Of a stretch of DNA of 64,000 bases, positions 57,271 through 64,000 are shown one piece after another. Each line of letters starts with the position of its first letter. The first letter of the stretch is position 1. Under the pieces are notes generated by a model. It searched no databases, was not told the DNA's origin, and saw nothing but the letters and a program-made list of their open reading frames with translations. The DNA is from Bog-473 sp964457065. GTDB taxonomy: Bacteria > Actinomycetota > Acidimicrobiia > Acidimicrobiales > RAAP-2. The stretch lies in contig CAYWDQ010000002.1 in NCBI GenBank assembly GCA_964457065.1, forward strand, positions 40,842-104,841. Reading direction: 5' to 3'. Position numbers and translations under genes: made by a program.

Positions 57271-59796
57271 GTGTGGCGGGTCACCATCAAGGGGCTGCTG
57301 GCCCACAAGCTCCGCCTGGCCCTGACGGGGCTGGCCATCGTGCTCGGCGTCACGTTCATCGCCGGGACCTTCGTCCTCACCGACACGCTGCACAACACGT
57401 TCGACACGCTCTTCGGGAACGTCTACCAGAACATCGACTTCCAGGTGCGCGGGGTGGCGCAGTTCGGCAGCGGCGGGACCGCCACGCGCAACCCGGTCCC
57501 CGAGACGCTGGTGGCCACGGTGCAGCGCGTCCCGGGTGTGGAGGCGGCCGAGGGCTCGGTGACCGGCTACGCCCAGTACATCGCGCCCGACGGCAAGGCC
57601 ATCTCCACCGGCGGCGCGCCCACCATCGGCCTCTCCTTCGACCCCAACGCGCAGATCTCCGCGCTCCGGCTCGTCCAGGGCAAGGACCCGGTCACACCAC
57701 AGCAGGTCGTGATGGACCTCGGCACGGCGCAGAAGTACGGCTTCAAGGTCGGTCAGTCGGTGCGGATCCTGTTGCAGGGGCCGACCCGCACGTTCACCAT
57801 CGTCGGCCTGGCGCGCTTCGGGACGGCGGACAACCTGGCCGGCGCCACCCTGGCCGCCTTCGCCACCCCCACCGCCCAGGCGCTCATGGGCGAGGTGGGC
57901 CGGTTCGACGCGATCAACGTCGTGGCCCAGCCGGGCGCGGACAAGGCCACGGTCCAGCGCGACATCGCGCGGGCGTTGCCGCGCGGCGTCGAGGTGGTCA
58001 CGGGCCAGACCGTGGTCAACGAGGCGACGACCGCCATCGGCCAGGCGCTCGGCTTCCTCAACACGGCCCTGCTCGTCTTCGCCTTCATCGCGCTCTTCGT
58101 GGGCGGCTTCACCATCTTGAACACCTTCTCCATCACGGTGGGCCAGCGCACGCGCGAGCTGGCGCTCCTGCGCATCGTCGGGGCCAGCCGCCGCCAGGTG
58201 TTCCGCTCCGTCCTGGGCGAGGCGGCCATCGTGGGGCTGGTGTCGTCGCTGATCGGCCTGGGGCTGGGGGTGCTCGCCGCCATCGGCCTGGAGAAGCTGC
58301 TGAGCGGGTTCGGGGTCACGCTGCCGTCGGGACCGCTGGTGTTCGAGGCGCGCACGGTCATCGTCTGCCTCGTCGTGGGCGTGGGGGTGACGCTCGTAGC
58401 CGCCATCAGCCCGGCCCGCCGCGCCGTCCGCATCGCCCCGGTGGCGGCGGTGGCGGCCCAGCAGACCGAGGAAGAGGTCCCCTTGCGGCGCCGCTTCACC
58501 CGCGGCGGCATCATCACCGTGGTCGGGGTCGCGCTCCTCGCCTGGGGGCTGACCGCGCCGGCCATCGCGCTGGTCGGCCTCGGTGCGGTCCTCATCTTCG
58601 TCGGCGTGGCCATGCTGGCCCCCGCCGTGGCGCGGCCCATGTCCAGCGTCATCGGACGCCCGCTCGCCCGCCTGCTCGGCACCTCGGGCCGGCTGGGCCG
58701 GGAGAACTCCATGCGCAGCCCCCGGCGCACCGCGCAGACCTCGTCGGCCCTGATGGTCGGGCTCGCCCTCGTCTCGGCCATCGCCGTGTTCGGCGCCTCC
58801 CTGTCGCGCTCGGCCACCGCCAGCGTGGACAACGCCATCAGCGCCGACCTCATCGTCTCGACGACGAACAACGCCGGCAACGGGAACTTCAGCGAGTCGG
58901 TGCCCCAGGTGGCGTCCTCGGTTCCCGGCGTCACCGCCTCGACCACCGTCTACGGCGACCAGTTCGAGTTCCGCTCCTCCCTCGAGTCCCTCCTCGCCAT
59001 CGACACCAGGGAGATGTCGCAGACCGTCATCTTGAACACGACGTCGGGCAGCGGTGCCCCCGCGCTCGCCGCCGGCGACCTTCTCGTCGACACGACGACG
59101 GCCAACTCGGACCACCTCACGGTGGGCGAAGCGGTCCCGGTGAAATTCGCGCTCACGGGCGCCGAGACCATGCGCATCGGGGGCATCTACCAGCCCAACG
59201 CCCTCGTCGGGCACTTCCTCGTCGGCGACGCCTTCTTCGTGCGCCACTTCCAGAACCCGCTCCCCGGCGCGGTCCTGTTGAAGACCGACGGCAGCCCCGG
59301 GGTGCAACGGGCGGTCGCCCTCGCCCTCGCCCCCTACCCCAACGTCAAGGTCCAGTCCCGGGCCCAGTTCGAGGCGTCCCAGTCGGCCCAGGTGAACCAG
59401 CTGCTCGGCCTGGTCTACGCCCTGCTCGCCCTGGCCGTGCTCATCGCGCTCATCGGCATCGTCAACACGCTCATGCTCTCGGTGTTCGAACGCACCCACG
59501 AGATCGGCCTGCTGCGCGCCGTGGGCATGAAGCGGCGCCAGGTCCGCGCCATGATCCGCTCCGAGTCGGTGATCCTCGCCGTGTTCGGCGCCATCATCGG
59601 CATCATCATCGGGACGGGGCTGGGCATCGCCCTCGTGTCGGCGCTGCACTCGCAGGGCATCACCAACACCGTGGTCCCGGCCAGGAGTCTGGTGATCTTC
59701 TTGATCCTGGCCGCCCTGCTCGGCCTTCTCGCCGCCAGCTGGCCGGCCCGGCGCGCCGCCCGCCTCGACGTGCTGGCGGCCATCGCCGCCGACTGA
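57271..59796 (+). CDS. FtsX-family (MacB-like) ABC permease, duplicated
   Basis: An 841-residue permease with two FtsX units. An N-terminal helix (LALTGLAIVLGVTFIAGTFVL, about 10-31) is followed by a MacB-type extracellular domain, then three helices ending near residue 400 (LLVFAFIALFVGGFTILNTFSITVGQRTRELALLRIVGASRRQVFRSVL), and a second unit with another helix, extracellular domain and the same GIVNTLMLSVFERTHEIGLLRAVGMKRRQVRAMI helix set. It likely exports a lipid, peptide or antibiotic. The GTG start follows the ATPase stop by one base. Confidence 0.93.
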   Translation: MWRVTIKGLLAHKLRLALTGLAIVLGVTFIAGTFVLTDTLHNTFDTLFGNVYQNIDFQVRGVAQFGSGGTATRNPVPETLVATVQRVPGVEAAEGSVTGYAQYIAPDGKAISTGGAPTIGLSFDPNAQISALRLVQGKDPVTPQQVVMDLGTAQKYGFKVGQSVRILLQGPTRTFTIVGLARFGTADNLAGATLAAFATPTAQALMGEVGRFDAINVVAQPGADKATVQRDIARALPRGVEVVTGQTVVNEATTAIGQALGFLNTALLVFAFIALFVGGFTILNTFSITVGQRTRELALLRIVGASRRQVFRSVLGEAAIVGLVSSLIGLGLGVLAAIGLEKLLSGFGVTLPSGPLVFEARTVIVCLVVGVGVTLVAAISPARRAVRIAPVAAVAAQQTEEEVPLRRRFTRGGIITVVGVALLAWGLTAPAIALVGLGAVLIFVGVAMLAPAVARPMSSVIGRPLARLLGTSGRLGRENSMRSPRRTAQTSSALMVGLALVSAIAVFGASLSRSATASVDNAISADLIVSTTNNAGNGNFSESVPQVASSVPGVTASTTVYGDQFEFRSSLESLLAIDTREMSQTVILNTTSGSGAPALAAGDLLVDTTTANSDHLTVGEAVPVKFALTGAETMRIGGIYQPNALVGHFLVGDAFFVRHFQNPLPGAVLLKTDGSPGVQRAVALALAPYPNVKVQSRAQFEASQSAQVNQLLGLVYALLALAVLIALIGIVNTLMLSVFERTHEIGLLRAVGMKRRQVRAMIRSESVILAVFGAIIGIIIGTGLGIALVSALHSQGITNTVVPARSLVIFLILAALLGLLAASWPARRAARLDVLAAIAAD

Positions 59797-59802
59797 CGCA
59801 CG

Positions 59803-59819
59803 GCGTCAGCTGCTGACGC
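59803..59819. terminator. GCGTCAGC-T-GCTGACGC palindrome between convergent genes
   Basis: Perfect eight-base arms meet around one base between the FtsX-type gene and the opposite-strand hypothetical gene, overlapping the latter's stop. A hairpin of six pairs with a five-base loop could end transcription both ways. Confidence 0.35.
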
Positions 59820-60186
59820 GCCACCTGATGGTCGTGCGCTCGAACGCCTGGTTCGTGAACACGGCGACGTTCTTGCGCAGCGCCTGGTCGAGGTCCTCGA
59901 GCGTCTCGGCGCGCGACTTGGTGTAGATGTCGACGAAGAGCACGTCGCCCCAGCCGAGCGAGGCGATCGTCTGGTTCACGCGGAGGCGCTCGTCGGGGTT
60001 CGCCACCTCGTCCACGGCGGCCCGCACGGCGCGCTGCAGCGCGGTGTCGCTCATGGTGGTGACCGCGGAGGGGGCCGCCACGAAGGTTTGGCGGCCGTCG
60101 GGGACCGGCGACTCCGGGCGCGGGCGCGCACGCCCCCCGAGGTCTGCGGAGCCGGAAGGAGTCACAGCCACTGCCACGTCTGACAC
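59806..60186 (-). CDS. Hypothetical protein
   Basis: A 126-residue frame. The C-terminal 80 residues look folded (MSDTALQRAVRAAVDEVANPDERLRVNQTIASLGWGDVLFVDIYTKSRAETLEDLDQALRKNVAVFTNQAFERTT), while the first 45 are Pro/Arg-rich. GTG at 60186 follows AAGGG, but ATG at 60054 could also be the start. I recognise no family. The palindrome GACCTAGGTC (60205-60214) lies 19 bases upstream of the GTG. Confidence 0.55.
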   Translation of the reverse strand: MSDVAVAVTPSGSADLGGRARPRPESPVPDGRQTFVAAPSAVTTMSDTALQRAVRAAVDEVANPDERLRVNQTIASLGWGDVLFVDIYTKSRAETLEDLDQALRKNVAVFTNQAFERTTIRWRVSS

Positions 60187-60294
60187 GCCGCCCTTTCGAT
60201 TCAGGACCTAGGTCTATCACTCGTCGCGGATACGGGCGAGGTTGAATGACGTTGTGCGGGATTTGGAACCGCCGGGGCGACGACGGAGGACCCT

Positions 60295-60309
60295 TCGGTA
60301 CAGTACCGA
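60295..60309 (+). promoter_or_regulatory. TCGGTAC-A-GTACCGA palindrome over the -10 of the dioxygenase gene
   Basis: The 15-base odd palindrome is perfect and contains TACAGT (60299-60304), which ends six bases before the ATG at 60311. A protein bound there would cover the -10 and the start codon region, so this is a likely operator for a repressor acting on a leaderless message. Confidence 0.65.
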
Positions 60310-60310
60310 C

Positions 60311-61246
60311 ATGACGACGACGAAGGCCGACCCGCCCCGGGCCTTCCCCCTGCCGGGGTATCCGATCGTCGTCGGCCCCTTCACGCACGTGGCGGCCGAG
60401 CGGGACCGCCTGGCCGCACTGCGCTGGCGCGGCTTCGACGCCCGCATGCTGGGCGCGACGTGCGGGGCGGAGATCTCGGGCGTCGACCTGGCGGGCGAGC
60501 TGCCCGACGACGTCGTCGCCGAGCTGCGCCAGGCGCTGCACGACTACAAGGTCATCTTCTTCCGGGACCAGCCCCTGACCCCGGGTCAGCACGTCGCGTT
60601 CGCCCGGCGCTTCGGCGAGCTGGAGATCCACCCCTTCCTGGCGTCGAACACCGGGGAGCCCGAGCTGGTGCGCTTCGAGAAGACGGCGGAGGTGGGCGGC
60701 TACGAGAATTCGTGGCACCACGACGTGACCTGGCGGGAGTGCCCGTCCATGGGAGCGGTCCTGCACGCGCTCGAGGTCCCGCCGGTGGGCGGCGACACCC
60801 TGTTCTCCGACATGTACGCCGCCTACGACTCGCTGGACGAGGCGACGAAGGAGCAGATCGACGGGCTGGACGCGGTGCACGACTTCACCCAGACCTTCGG
60901 GCACTCCATGACGGCGGACGAGCGCCGCGCCGCGCAGGCGCAGTACCCCCCGGTCCGCCATCCGGTGGCCTGCACGCACCAGGCCACCGGCAAGCGGCAC
61001 CTCTACGTGAACCGGCCCTTCGTCAGCCACATCGAGGGGCTGGAGCCCGAGGCGAGCCTCGAGCTCCTCGACCGGCTGTGCCGCCGCGCCGACGCGCCCG
61101 AGCACCAGTGCCGCTTCTCCTGGACCCCCGACGCGGTGGCGTTCTGGGACAACCGGGCCGTGCAGCACTACGCCTCGAGCGACTACTGGCCGCAGCGCCG
61201 CACGATGGAGCGCGCCTCGGTCATCGGCACCCGCCCGGCCCGCTGA
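60311..61246 (+). CDS. TauD/TfdA family Fe(II)/2-oxoglutarate dioxygenase
   Basis: A 311-residue dioxygenase with the iron triad H-x-D in ENSWHHDVTW (about 135-144) and the distal histidine in NRAVQHYASSDYWPQRRTMER, where the following arginine would bind 2-oxoglutarate. The fold start GAEISGVDLAGELPDDVV and VIFFRDQPLTPGQH are typical. Substrates in the family include taurine, sulfonates and chlorophenoxy acids; nothing here decides. The ATG at 60311 is the predicted transcription start; the upstream alternative at 60242 would include the operator. Confidence 0.9.
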   Translation: MTTTKADPPRAFPLPGYPIVVGPFTHVAAERDRLAALRWRGFDARMLGATCGAEISGVDLAGELPDDVVAELRQALHDYKVIFFRDQPLTPGQHVAFARRFGELEIHPFLASNTGEPELVRFEKTAEVGGYENSWHHDVTWRECPSMGAVLHALEVPPVGGDTLFSDMYAAYDSLDEATKEQIDGLDAVHDFTQTFGHSMTADERRAAQAQYPPVRHPVACTHQATGKRHLYVNRPFVSHIEGLEPEASLELLDRLCRRADAPEHQCRFSWTPDAVAFWDNRAVQHYASSDYWPQRRTMERASVIGTRPAR

Positions 61247-61288
61247 GTCGGGCCCACGCCCGACCGACGCTGCGGGTGGCGGCGGGCG

Positions 61289-61294
61289 TAACCT
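61289..61294 (+). promoter_or_regulatory. -10 hexamer TAACCT, leaderless promoter of the lipoprotein amidohydrolase gene
   Basis: TAACCT is followed by CGCCCC and the ATG at 61301, 55 bases after the dioxygenase stop. Confidence 0.5.
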
Positions 61295-61300
61295 CGCCCC

Positions 61301-62845
61301 ATGGCTGGGATCGGCCCGTTCTCCCGTCGCTTGCGAGACCGCCGGGACGACGACCTGCCGCTCCCGGCCGGGCCCGTGTCCAACGGCGAGTTCGTCCCGG
61401 CTCCGGCGAGCGCGCGCGACCGGAGCGTCAACGCGCTCATCAGGGCGTCCGTCGACGACGCGGCGCGACGGAGCGGCCTCGACCGCCGGCGCTTCCTGCA
61501 GGGGGCGGGGGCGGTGGCGGCGTCCCTGGCCGCCTTCGAGCTCGCCGGCTGTTCGACCACGACGCACCCCGAGGGCATCGCCCATCCGAAGGGAAAGGGT
61601 GGGCGCTTCAGCACGCCGGCCCCCACCGACGTCGCCGCCTGCCAGGACGCGCTCGGTGGGAGCGAGTTCGTCTTCGACGTCCACACCCATCACGTCATTC
61701 CGAGCGGGGCCTGGGTGCAGAGCGCGCCCGAGACGGTCTCGCTCGTGCTCTCCATGCTGCCGGCGGGCTGCAGCGACACCGACCAGCTCGACTGCGTCGA
61801 CCGGGCGTCGTACCTGCACGACCTCTTCCTGGCCAGCGACACCACGATGGCCGTGCTGACCGACGTCCCGAACTCGGGGCCGTCCGACGCGCCGATCCCG
61901 TTCCCCGAGGCGCTCGGCACCAGGGACATCACGGCGGGGCTCACCGGAGGAGGGGCGAGCCGGCTCCTGGTGGAGAACATCCTCGCCCCCAACGTCGGGC
62001 CGCTGTCCGCCACGCTCGACGAGATGTCGGGCGCCGTGGCCGCCGGACCACCGGTCGCCTTCAAGGTGTACACCGCGTGGAGCCCGAGCGGCCAGGGGTA
62101 CTCGCTCGAGGACCCGGCCATCGGGCTCCCCACCGTGCAGCACGCCCACGACCTCGGGGTGAAGGTGTTCGTGGCCCACAAGGGGCTCCCGCTGGTCAAC
62201 TTCGATCCCGCCTTCAACCACCCCGACGACATCGTGGCGGTCTCGCGCCAGTTCCCCGACATGCAGTTCGTCGTGTACCACGCCGCCTGGGACCCCTCGC
62301 AGGTCGAAGGCCCCTACGACCCCAGCGCCACCATCGGCATCGACACGCTGCTCGCCGCGCTCGACCGCCACGGGGTCCCGCCGAACGACAACGTGTGGGT
62401 CGACGTGGCGACGCTGTGGCGCCAGCTCCTCACCATGCCCGACCAGGCCGCCCACGCCATCGGGAAGCTCCTCACGCGGGTGGGCGCGCAGCGGGTCATG
62501 TGGGGCACCGACGCCATCTGGTACGGGAGCCCCGAGCCCCAGATCATGGCGATGCGGGCCTTCGAGATCACGCCCCAGTTCCAGGAGGCCTACGGCTACC
62601 CGGCGCTCACCGATGAGGTGAAGGCGGACCTGTTCGGCCTCAACGCCGCCTCGCTGTTCGGGGTGGACCCCACGGCCACCCGGTGCGCGCTGACGCAGGA
62701 CCCGCTCAGCGCCAACATCGCCGAGACGGCCTTCCTGCGCGCCGAGGGCGCACTCCCGTCGCCGTGGCGACCGCACGGGCCGACGACGCGGCGCCAGGTC
62801 CTCGACTGGCTCGGCTCGCCCCTCACGAGGTGGACCCCTTCCTGA
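61301..62845 (+). CDS. Tat-exported lipoprotein amidohydrolase
   Basis: A 514-residue protein with an N-terminal charged region, then a twin-arginine motif and lipobox, DRRRFLQGAGAVAASLAAFELAGC (about residues 61-84), so the folded enzyme is likely exported by Tat and lipidated at C84. The rest is an amidohydrolase_2 barrel with FDVHTHHVIPS (about 126-136), VFVAHKGLPL, FVVYHAAWDPS and MWGTDAIWYG as metal-site strands. Amidohydrolases of this group are usually cytoplasmic. It ends 21 bases before the convergent Gfo/Idh gene. The substrate is unknown. Confidence 0.85.
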   Translation: MAGIGPFSRRLRDRRDDDLPLPAGPVSNGEFVPAPASARDRSVNALIRASVDDAARRSGLDRRRFLQGAGAVAASLAAFELAGCSTTTHPEGIAHPKGKGGRFSTPAPTDVAACQDALGGSEFVFDVHTHHVIPSGAWVQSAPETVSLVLSMLPAGCSDTDQLDCVDRASYLHDLFLASDTTMAVLTDVPNSGPSDAPIPFPEALGTRDITAGLTGGGASRLLVENILAPNVGPLSATLDEMSGAVAAGPPVAFKVYTAWSPSGQGYSLEDPAIGLPTVQHAHDLGVKVFVAHKGLPLVNFDPAFNHPDDIVAVSRQFPDMQFVVYHAAWDPSQVEGPYDPSATIGIDTLLAALDRHGVPPNDNVWVDVATLWRQLLTMPDQAAHAIGKLLTRVGAQRVMWGTDAIWYGSPEPQIMAMRAFEITPQFQEAYGYPALTDEVKADLFGLNAASLFGVDPTATRCALTQDPLSANIAETAFLRAEGALPSPWRPHGPTTRRQVLDWLGSPLTRWTPS

Positions 62846-62866
62846 GGGGCGCCCGCCGGGCACCGG

Positions 62867-63934
62867 CTACGGCAGCGCCACCACCGCGCCCTGGCGCGCC
62901 GAGGCCTGCGCCGCCTCGATGATCTCCGCCGTCAGCACGGCATCGTCGATGTCGACCGGCGGGGGCGCGCCGTCGAGGAGGAACGAGGCCATGCCGGCGT
63001 AGAAGAGCCCGTAGGCACCGGGCCGCGTCGGCACCGGCCGGCGCTCGTCGCCGGCGACCAGCTCGCCCCACGAGGACTCCGGCTCCTCGCCCCACCCGGG
63101 CCCGCCCGGGGAGTGCCCCGCGACGAGCAGCGCCTCCTGCACGTCCATGCCGCGCTTCACGTAGGCGGCCGTGCCGCCGAGGAGACGGAAGCGCGGCCCG
63201 AGGTCGGCCGCGACGGCGCTCATCCACAGGTGGACCCGCGGCCCGTCCGGATACCCGAGCGCGACGAACGCGTCGTCGTCGACGCGGCTGAGGGCGCGCC
63301 GCACGGCGAGGTCGGCGTAGACGGACTGCGGCCGGCCGAAGAGCACGACGGCCTGGTCGATCAGATGGGAGCCGAGGTCGTAGAGGAGGCCGGTCCCGGC
63401 GCCGGGCCCCGGGCGGTTCTTCCACGCCCGGGGCGGCAGGTCGGGCTGCCAGCGCTCGTAGCGCGACTCGAAGGTGTGCAGCGGGCCGAGGGCGTCGCCG
63501 CCGAGGAGGTCGACGACGGTGCGGAAGTCACCGTCGAAGCGCCGGTTCTGGAAGGGCACGACGACGGTGCCGGCGGACGCGGCCATGGCGCGCAGCCCCC
63601 GGGTCTCGTCGCTCGTCGGGGTGACCGGCTTGTCGACCACGACCGCGCGGCCCTGCGCCAGCACCGCCCCGGCCACCTCCGCGTGCGAGGCGTTCGGCGT
63701 GCTGACCACCACCAGGTCGATGCCGTCGAGCCGGGCCAGGAGCGACCCGACCTCCGGCTCCACCCGGACCCCGGGGTAGCGGGCCTCGGCCTCGGCCCGG
63801 CGCTCCGGGTTGGCCGTGACCACCGACACCAGCCGCAGCCGGGGCTCGGCGTCGATGAAGGGGGCGTGGAACACGGCGCCGCCCATGCCGTAGCCGACCA
63901 GCGCGACCCCGGCGGCGGCTCCCGGCGCGCTCAT
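62867..63934 (-). CDS. Gfo/Idh/MocA family oxidoreductase
   Basis: A 355-residue NAD(P)-dependent oxidoreductase: Rossmann motif VALVGYGMGGAVFHAPFI (about 10-27), VSTPNASHAEVAGAVLAQGRAVVVDKPVTPTSDE containing the conserved DKP lysine region, and the C-terminal substrate domain with NRPGPGAGTGLLYDLGSHLIDQAVVLFG (GxxxDLGxHxxD, catalytic histidine). Relatives oxidise sugars or reduce biliverdin-like substrates; the EKP signature is DKP here. GGAGG precedes the ATG by about eight bases. The 66 bases downstream to the window end (63935-64000) hold its ribosome-binding site and no other gene that I can identify. Confidence 0.92.
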   Translation of the reverse strand: MSAPGAAAGVALVGYGMGGAVFHAPFIDAEPRLRLVSVVTANPERRAEAEARYPGVRVEPEVGSLLARLDGIDLVVVSTPNASHAEVAGAVLAQGRAVVVDKPVTPTSDETRGLRAMAASAGTVVVPFQNRRFDGDFRTVVDLLGGDALGPLHTFESRYERWQPDLPPRAWKNRPGPGAGTGLLYDLGSHLIDQAVVLFGRPQSVYADLAVRRALSRVDDDAFVALGYPDGPRVHLWMSAVAADLGPRFRLLGGTAAYVKRGMDVQEALLVAGHSPGGPGWGEEPESSWGELVAGDERRPVPTRPGAYGLFYAGMASFLLDGAPPPVDIDDAVLTAEIIEAAQASARQGAVVALP

Positions 63935-64000
63935 CCGATGGGCCTCCTTTCTGCCGTCTTCTCAGGGAATTCCTAGAAAACGTCCTGGACCGGCCCCGTT

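Noticed and set aside
46131..59649. Very long open frames opposite the kinase/exporter and FtsX genes and opposite the MFS-Liv fusion
   Set aside because: They lie antisense to genes with clear domains and have His/Arg/Gly-rich compositions typical of shadow frames in high-GC DNA.
1..64000. tRNA or rRNA genes, insertion sequences, integrases, attachment sites, parS sites
   Set aside because: I read both strands for typical motifs and found none that I could support.

Overview
The window is about 64 kb of very GC-rich DNA with dense coding, frequent GTG starts, many 1-4 base stop/start overlaps and no mobile elements, rRNA or tRNA genes that I can see. Gene content points to a high-GC actinobacterium, most likely an uncultivated member of the Acidimicrobiia: DUF5318 and DUF6049 proteins, split PPOX-type F420/flavin proteins, WS/DGAT acyltransferases, a CwlM-like protein, and a 42-residue GYWLV..DGG repeat protein of a kind common in that class. 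A run of 100 N at 18482-18581 shows that this is a draft or metagenome assembly.

Layout. 1-9.9 kb: chromosome-maintenance block (parB end, cwlM-like, trxA, trxB, degV, murJ, DUF6049, CCA-adding enzyme). 9.9-16.5 kb: ino1, padR, DUF5318, panB, then the rpsF-ssb-rpsR-rplI-dnaB replication/ribosome block. Both blocks lie near the origin in mycobacteria but are directly joined here. 16.5-21.6 kb: small redox proteins, then a five-gene minus-strand cluster encoding MauD-, MauE- and CcdA-like membrane redox proteins around a Cys-rich MauA-like protein fused to tandem repeats. 21.7-26.2 kb: amidohydrolase, aldolase, WS/DGAT, patatin-like protein. 26.2-29.3 kb: DNA-repair trio (LigD-type polymerase, PHP protein, LigC-type ligase). 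29.4-31.8 kb: STAS, Rrf2, Usp and two unknown small proteins. 32.1-35.3 kb: XRE-cupin regulator, M24 peptidase, permease, then a stretch with a second copy of the regulator's promoter and two matching terminator hairpins. 35.3-40.9 kb: PIG-L, MFS, SDR, Bcp, response regulator, PPOX, DUF2505. 40.9-45.4 kb: second WS/DGAT plus patatin pair, then an unknown gene and a Coq4-like protein. 45.4-49.2 kb: two-component system with an ABC exporter. 49.4-56.1 kb: branched-chain-amino-acid-type ABC importer made of fused proteins (LivH-LivM; MFS-LivF-LivG; binding protein). 56.5-64 kb: LolD/FtsX-type exporter, TauD-type dioxygenase, Tat lipoprotein amidohydrolase and a Gfo/Idh/MocA oxidoreductase.

Three points stand out. 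(1) The Mau-like cluster combines a MauA-like domain, a possible propeller-type repeat domain and dedicated disulfide-handling membrane proteins, without the other methylamine dehydrogenase genes. (2) The promoter of the XRE-cupin regulator, with its own palindrome, is duplicated 3 kb downstream in front of a 150-base region with no gene and a strong terminator, which suggests a small RNA under the same control. (3) Many genes have a TANNNT-type -10 hexamer exactly six bases before the start codon, so leaderless transcription appears to be common in this genome.
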